The notes beneath the pieces are model-generated. The model worked only from the letters and a program-made list of their open reading frames with translations, had not been told where the DNA came from and ran no database searches. Below are positions 6,276 to 8,454 of a stretch of 8,454 bases of DNA, in pieces. The first letter of the stretch is position 1; the number at the start of each line of letters is the position of its first letter. The DNA lies in assembly GCA_937914785.1 (NCBI GenBank), contig CALGIV010000138.1:1-8454 (forward strand). The letters are read 5' to 3'. Origin of the DNA: an uncultured Eubacteriaceae bacterium (GTDB taxonomy: Bacteria > Bacillota > Clostridia > Eubacteriales > UBA1433). The position numbers and the translations under genes are program-made.

Positions 6276-6304
6276 AATATAGCACGCTTTTAATCCTTTG
6301 TCAA
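6276..6304 (-). promoter_or_regulatory. Near-consensus sigma-A promoter of the TetR gene
   Basis: On the minus strand a perfect TTGACA (complement of 6299-6304) is separated by exactly 17 bp from TATATT (complement of 6276-6281). This is the best promoter in the window, as expected for a gene kept in check by an overlapping operator. Confidence 0.85.
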
Positions 6305-6367
6305 GGTATTATTGATATATTATCGCGATTCTTTTTTAAATAAGTTACCTGGATAATTCAAATTCCA

Positions 6368-6558
6368 GAAAACAAAAGAGGGAGCTATGCTCCCCCTTTA
6401 TTGCGCCATATATAATATTGTGGGGTATTGGCGCAATGGAAGGACGCCTTGATTAAGGCGTCAAAGAAGAATGAAACAAGTAAGCCTAAATCTTACTCAT
6501 TACAGCGGCCACCTACAGTATTCAAGGGAGAGAGAAATACAATAAGACTGCCGATGAT
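6368..6558 (-). ncRNA. Candidate structured RNA of about 190 nt (unknown family)
   Basis: A strong promoter (6565-6592) and an intrinsic terminator (6375-6399, tail to about 6368) bound a transcript without a meaningful reading frame. Four hairpins precede the terminator. The first is CGGC/GCCG (6550-6553 with 6506-6509), enclosing GTATT/AATAC and a pyrimidine-rich 13-nt loop (6523-6535). The second is AGTAAG/CTTACT (6479-6497), extended by AATG/CATT. The third is the perfect 8-bp GACGCCTT/AAGGCGTC (6443-6462). The fourth is ATTGCGCC/GGCGCAAT (6400-6437). The length and structure fit a trans-acting RNA such as a 6S-like RNA, or a leader that could read into tetR 130 bp downstream. I recognise no Rfam signature by eye. 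Confidence 0.55.
6370..6399 (-). terminator. Intrinsic terminator of the minus-strand structured RNA
   Basis: An 11-position stem with one A-C mismatch (6375-6385 with 6389-6399, loop of three) includes a GC-rich GGGAGC/GCTCCC core. On the minus strand it runs into CTTTTGTTTT. Read on the plus strand the tail is only TTTATT. Orientation is therefore minus, upstream of the TetR promoter. Confidence 0.75.
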
Positions 6559-6564
6559 ATATCA

Positions 6565-6592
6565 ATTATAGCATACAAAATAAAAAAATCAA
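6565..6592 (-). promoter_or_regulatory. Promoter of the minus-strand structured RNA
   Basis: TATAAT (complement of 6565-6570) is a perfect -10 with the TGC extension (6571-6573). TTGATT (complement of 6587-6592) stands 16 bp upstream as -35. Transcription would begin near 6558. Confidence 0.65.
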
Positions 6593-6827
6593 TGATATTT
6601 TGACGTTTGTAGACATATATTTTAAAACATGCAATTTATAAAAGAAACATCATTTAAGTTATCAAACTATTTTAAGCAATAAGTACGCTTGAAGAGTTCG
6701 CAGTTTAAAATTGTACAAAAGTATATTTTTTAACGTCATATCGACAATATTTGATCAATGCATTCCAATTGACATATATTGTCGATTAAAGTTTGCAATT
6801 TTGTAATATTAAGATAATGATTTACAG
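6593..6827. other. AT-rich non-coding stretch with an 11-bp inverted repeat
   Basis: No gene is visible on either strand. The one clear structure is the perfect dyad ATCGACAATAT (6740-6750) / ATATTGTCGAT (6776-6786), separated by 25 bp that include TTGATCAA and TTGACA. The stretch lies between chromosomal-looking genes and the end of the prophage, so it is where an attachment site would be sought. No direct repeat can be confirmed inside this window. Confidence 0.5.
6740..6786. repeat. Perfect 11-bp inverted repeat, 25-bp spacer
   Basis: ATCGACAATAT at 6740-6750 is the exact reverse complement of ATATTGTCGAT at 6776-6786. The spacer holds the small palindrome TTGATCAA (6751-6758). No T-tract follows, so it is not a terminator. 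The arrangement suits a protein-binding or recombinase site near the prophage edge, but the role is unknown. Confidence 0.5.
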
Positions 6828-6856
6828 TTGAGTTTATGATAATAATTTGGTATAAT
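6828..6856 (+). promoter_or_regulatory. Promoter of small RNA 3
   Basis: TTGAGT (6828-6833) is followed after 17 bp by a perfect TATAAT (6851-6856) carrying the TGG extension (6848-6850). Transcription should begin near 6863. Confidence 0.7.
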
Positions 6857-6862
6857 GATGAT

Positions 6863-6951
6863 GAAAGAAGCGCCGGAAATAGGCTCTTCTGGAAATGTAT
6901 ATAGTCAGCGAGAAGGAACGTGCGGTACTTAAGTGCCGCACGTTCCTTTTC
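6863..6951 (+). ncRNA. Candidate small RNA 3 (about 90 nt) beside the prophage end
   Basis: A strong promoter, a 5' hairpin and a very strong terminator define a short unit. The 5' hairpin is AGAAG-C-GCC (6866-6874) pairing with GGC-T-CTTCT (6882-6890), with one mismatch and a 7-nt loop. A linker of about 20 nt (6891-6911) separates it from the terminator stem. No useful reading frame lies between promoter and terminator. The order of parts matches the three units at 4052-4474. It is convergent with the endolysin gene. Confidence 0.6.
6912..6951 (+). terminator. Very strong intrinsic terminator
   Basis: AAGGAACGTGCGGTACTT (6913-6930) pairs with the next 18 bases (6931-6948), with one G-U pair and the turn at CTTAAG. 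The T-run CCTTTTC follows on the plus strand. On the minus strand the tail is TTCTC, so it would end the endolysin transcript less well. Confidence 0.8.
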
Positions 6952-7056
6952 TAAAGAAACAAAAGCCAGAATATCCCAACGTTATTTCACACATCCATCG
7001 ATCAAAGTTCTGCTTTTGATCTTCCTCTTATTGCAACTTTTTTCCGACCTCAGAAA

Positions 7057-7779
7057 TCACACTTCAATATGCACGGCATAACGCATATTGCCCTCATTCG
7101 TATACGCATAGGAATAACCGGGCAAAGTGCGCATATACGCGATCACGGCTGTTTTATCCATCCCTGAAAACCAAAAATCCGCCGCTTTGCCATAAAGGTG
7201 CTTACTATTGACAATCCCGCCGTCGATGGCGTTCTGCTTAACACAACGCAGTCCGCTCGTAATTGTAATCGGCTTGCCATAACGCGAACGCACAGTATCC
7301 AAAATATGCACAAGCGCCTTGCTTAACTGCGCAGGATAGCCACTGCAGTACCTGCCGCCGCATTCACATTTGAATTCCTCTTTTTTTAAATATTTGATGG
7401 TCTGCCAGTCAATGTCAGCCGCAGCCGGTATTTTTATACCGTTTAATACTGCCATCGTCTCAACGCCGGCAATTCCGTCAATGATCAATTTTTTTACTTT
7501 CTGGAACGCTCTAATCGCTTGAACCGTCTTCTCCCCGATGAGGCCGTCCACCACAAGCCCATAACCGCCACTCGCATTCAACCTTTCCTGCACATCTTGA
7601 ATATAACGTAATAACGCCGCTTCCGTCAGCGGCCCGCAGATCCCGTCGACTGCAAGCTTCTGATCACGCTGAAATGCGCGATATGCGGCAATCGTCTTTT
7701 CGCCCGCAATGCCATCAATTGAAGCGGTATAATAATAGCCGGCATGTTTTAAGTTTCGTTGATGTTGTTTGATATTCAT
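7057..7779 (-). CDS. Phage endolysin: two peptidoglycan-binding repeats plus M15A-type peptidase
   Basis: The protein is 240 residues. ATG 7779 is chosen because AGAAGGAAAG lies about 7 bases upstream; a longer form from 7827 would overlap the holin gene and lacks a site. Two PG_binding_1 repeats occupy about 3-57 and 60-113, each with the D-G-(I/L)-x-G motif and the A-(Y/I)-R-A-F-Q helix. After a linker, residues 128-240 form a Peptidase_M15A domain: K-C-E-C-G-x-x-x-C near 137-145, TSGLRC at 174-179, then SKHLYGKAAD at 192-201 and VHIEV at the end. His194, Asp201 and His237 are the expected zinc ligands. Enzymes of this type cleave stem or cross-bridge peptides of peptidoglycan. The absence of a signal peptide fits export through a holin, whose gene lies 19 bp upstream. 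All key residues are present. Confidence 0.92.
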   Translation of the reverse strand: MNIKQHQRNLKHAGYYYTASIDGIAGEKTIAAYRAFQRDQKLAVDGICGPLTEAALLRYIQDVQERLNASGGYGLVVDGLIGEKTVQAIRAFQKVKKLIIDGIAGVETMAVLNGIKIPAAADIDWQTIKYLKKEEFKCECGGRYCSGYPAQLSKALVHILDTVRSRYGKPITITSGLRCVKQNAIDGGIVNSKHLYGKAADFWFSGMDKTAVIAYMRTLPGYSYAYTNEGNMRYAVHIEV

Positions 7780-7798
7780 TGATAACTTTCCTTCTTTC

Positions 7799-7972
7799 CT
7801 ACTCCCCTTTTTCGTGCTGTGTACCAAAATAGAACGAAATGACCATTGTCACAACCGTCATAATCACATCCGGCGTAAAGGCACCGTTTAAAGCCAGGAT
7901 CGCAAATACCGCCGTAATTACAAAAGTCACAATCGTTTTCACATTGATCAATGCAGTAAGCTTTTCCTTCAT
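7799..7972 (-). CDS. Small two-helix membrane protein, probable phage holin
   Basis: The protein is 57 residues. The start at ATG 7972 is chosen over a longer frame reaching 8041 because an AAAGGGGG site lies just upstream and the longer form overlaps the preceding gene. Two hydrophobic helices at about 12-29 and 34-50 are joined by a short turn (NGAFTPD) and followed by a charged tail (TQHEKGE). Similar INVK-x-IV-TF...FYFGTQ proteins are common next to endolysins in Firmicutes phages and are usually called holins. It would form membrane lesions that release the endolysin encoded 19 bp downstream. The role is inferred from size, topology and position. Confidence 0.8.
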   Translation of the reverse strand: MKEKLTALINVKTIVTFVITAVFAILALNGAFTPDVIMTVVTMVISFYFGTQHEKGE

Positions 7973-7976
7973 CCCA

Positions 7977-8264
7977 CTACCCCCTTTCCACCTTATCGAT
8001 ACGCTTATGCGCCGCTTTTGTCGACTGTTCGAGCACGGCAACCTTCTCAGTCAGCATCTGCACGCGTTTATCGATAGAAATGATCTCCTTCCTGACTTCC
8101 AAAACGTTTGTGCCAATACCGTCGAGTTTGTTCATAATTGTCGTCATTTCTTTCGTGCGCTTTTCAATTTCATCCTTGTCGGCACGCCGCGCACTGCGAA
8201 TTCCCAACAGAATCCCGCAGACAGCCGACACAGCAGAAATCAGTACCGTGATTTCAACCGTCAA
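7977..8264 (-). CDS. Phage lysis-module protein with N-terminal membrane anchor and coiled coil
   Basis: The protein is 95 residues. The start is TTG 8264, whose bases overlap the TGA of the preceding gene (TTGA), suggesting translational coupling; a GTGGGAAAAGA stretch provides a modest ribosome binding site. Residues 4-22 are one transmembrane helix. From about 27 on the protein is highly charged with heptad-like hydrophobic spacing (MTTIMNKLDGIGTNVLEVRKEI, VQMLTEKVAVLEQ), so a long coiled coil is expected. It resembles proteins placed next to holins in many Firmicutes phages, similar in idea to XhlA, although XhlA has its membrane helix at the C-terminus. A holin partner or spanin-like role is possible but not shown. 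The stop lies 4 bp before the holin start. Confidence 0.75.
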   Translation of the reverse strand: MTVEITVLISAVSAVCGILLGIRSARRADKDEIEKRTKEMTTIMNKLDGIGTNVLEVRKEIISIDKRVQMLTEKVAVLEQSTKAAHKRIDKVERG

Positions 8265-8454
8265 TCTTTTCCCACTTTCTGCCCGCAGCGAAGCTTTTTA
8301 AGCCGTACACTCTTTTCTTCGGCTTCTTTATCCAGCGCTTTGATATCGACCTTGCTCTTCTTTCCGAGACGTTGACTGCGCATATGACGGTTCATCTCAA
8401 TATCATAATGTGCAAACCAACGCTCGATATCAGTCATTTCTTCAACGCGCTCAA
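8261..8454 (-). CDS. Phage protein of unknown function (5' end beyond the window)
   Basis: The frame is open from the right edge to TGA 8261-8263, giving 63 residues. They are very rich in charged residues, with no membrane helix: MTDIERWFAHYDIEMNRHM, then a Lys/Glu-rich segment ending in LRCGQKVGKD. An ATG at 8437 could be the true start of a 57-residue protein, but GAAGAA before it is a poor ribosome binding site, and the open frame continues to the edge. Its stop overlaps the TTG start of the next gene, so it belongs to the same late transcript. I do not recognise the family. Confidence 0.6.
   Translation of the reverse strand, partial: ERVEEMTDIERWFAHYDIEMNRHMRSQRLGKKSKVDIKALDKEAEEKSVRLKKLRCGQKVGKD

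Larger units (their letters stand above)
7057..8454 (-). mobile_element. End of a prophage: lysis module (continues beyond the right edge)
   Basis: Four closely packed minus-strand genes follow the usual tail-to-lysis order of Firmicutes phages: unknown protein, membrane-anchored coiled-coil protein, holin-like protein, endolysin. Gaps are 4-19 bp or overlaps. The leftward boundary is not defined; the region from 6593 to 7056 is the likely edge. No integrase, terminase or tail gene is in view, so an intact prophage cannot be distinguished from a remnant. Confidence 0.75.

Noticed and set aside
6506..6520. T-box-like AGGTGGCCGC on the minus strand
   Set aside because: It resembles the T-box core only partly, lies near the 5' end rather than beside the terminator, and no specifier stem or aminoacyl-tRNA-related gene follows.
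6769..6774. Perfect TTGACA as a promoter -35
   Set aside because: No -10-like hexamer occurs 15-19 bp downstream; the nearest AT-rich candidates are 10 or 29 bp away.
7839..8375. Plus-strand open frame of 178 codons across the lysis module
   Set aside because: It is antisense to three overlapping or adjacent phage genes with good start sites and recognisable topology; its composition (Ser/Phe/Arg-rich) is that of an antisense shadow.

Overview
The window looks like low-GC, Gram-positive-type Bacillota DNA. Signs of this are strong AGGAGG-like ribosome binding sites, sigma-A-type promoters, lipobox (L-x-x-C) lipoproteins, a MSCRAMM-like exported adhesin, AT-rich intergenic regions with many intrinsic terminators, and a Firmicutes-phage lysis module. 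Genus cannot be fixed from the sequence.

Layout, left to right. (a) 1-1838, minus: the N-terminal 612 residues of a large exported adhesin that runs off the left edge. It has a signal peptide and tandem Cna/fimbrial-type beta domains. (b) 1839-2682: an AT-rich spacer holding both divergent promoters, a decayed hairpin and possibly a coding relic. (c) 2683-3867, plus: two adjacent paralogous small lipoproteins of unknown function. (d) 3868-4549: no protein gene, but three successive small-RNA-like units, each a start signal, a short structured body and a terminal hairpin. (e) 4550-6304, minus: a DUF4097-type lipoprotein and a TetR regulator. Each has the same 15-bp palindrome placed one base upstream of its ribosome binding site, so the pair reads as a small self-regulated regulon. 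(f) 6368-7056: a promoter-to-terminator unit on the minus strand, about 190 nt and very rich in hairpins, then an AT-rich stretch with an 11-bp inverted repeat, then a fourth small-RNA-like unit on the plus strand. (g) 7057-8454, minus: the end of a prophage, made of a partial unknown gene, a membrane-anchored coiled-coil protein, a holin-like protein and an M15A endolysin, tightly packed and partly overlapping.

Two themes stand out. The first is surface biology: a cell-surface adhesin, two paralogous lipoproteins and a beta-solenoid lipoprotein under TetR control. The second is an unusual density of candidate regulatory RNAs, at least four in about 3 kb. The purine-rich linker of one (4231-4246) could form a 16-bp duplex with the pyrimidine-rich loop of another (complement of 6526-6541). 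That loop could also pair with its own terminator arm. These RNA interpretations are inferences from promoter and hairpin patterns only; no search or folding was run.
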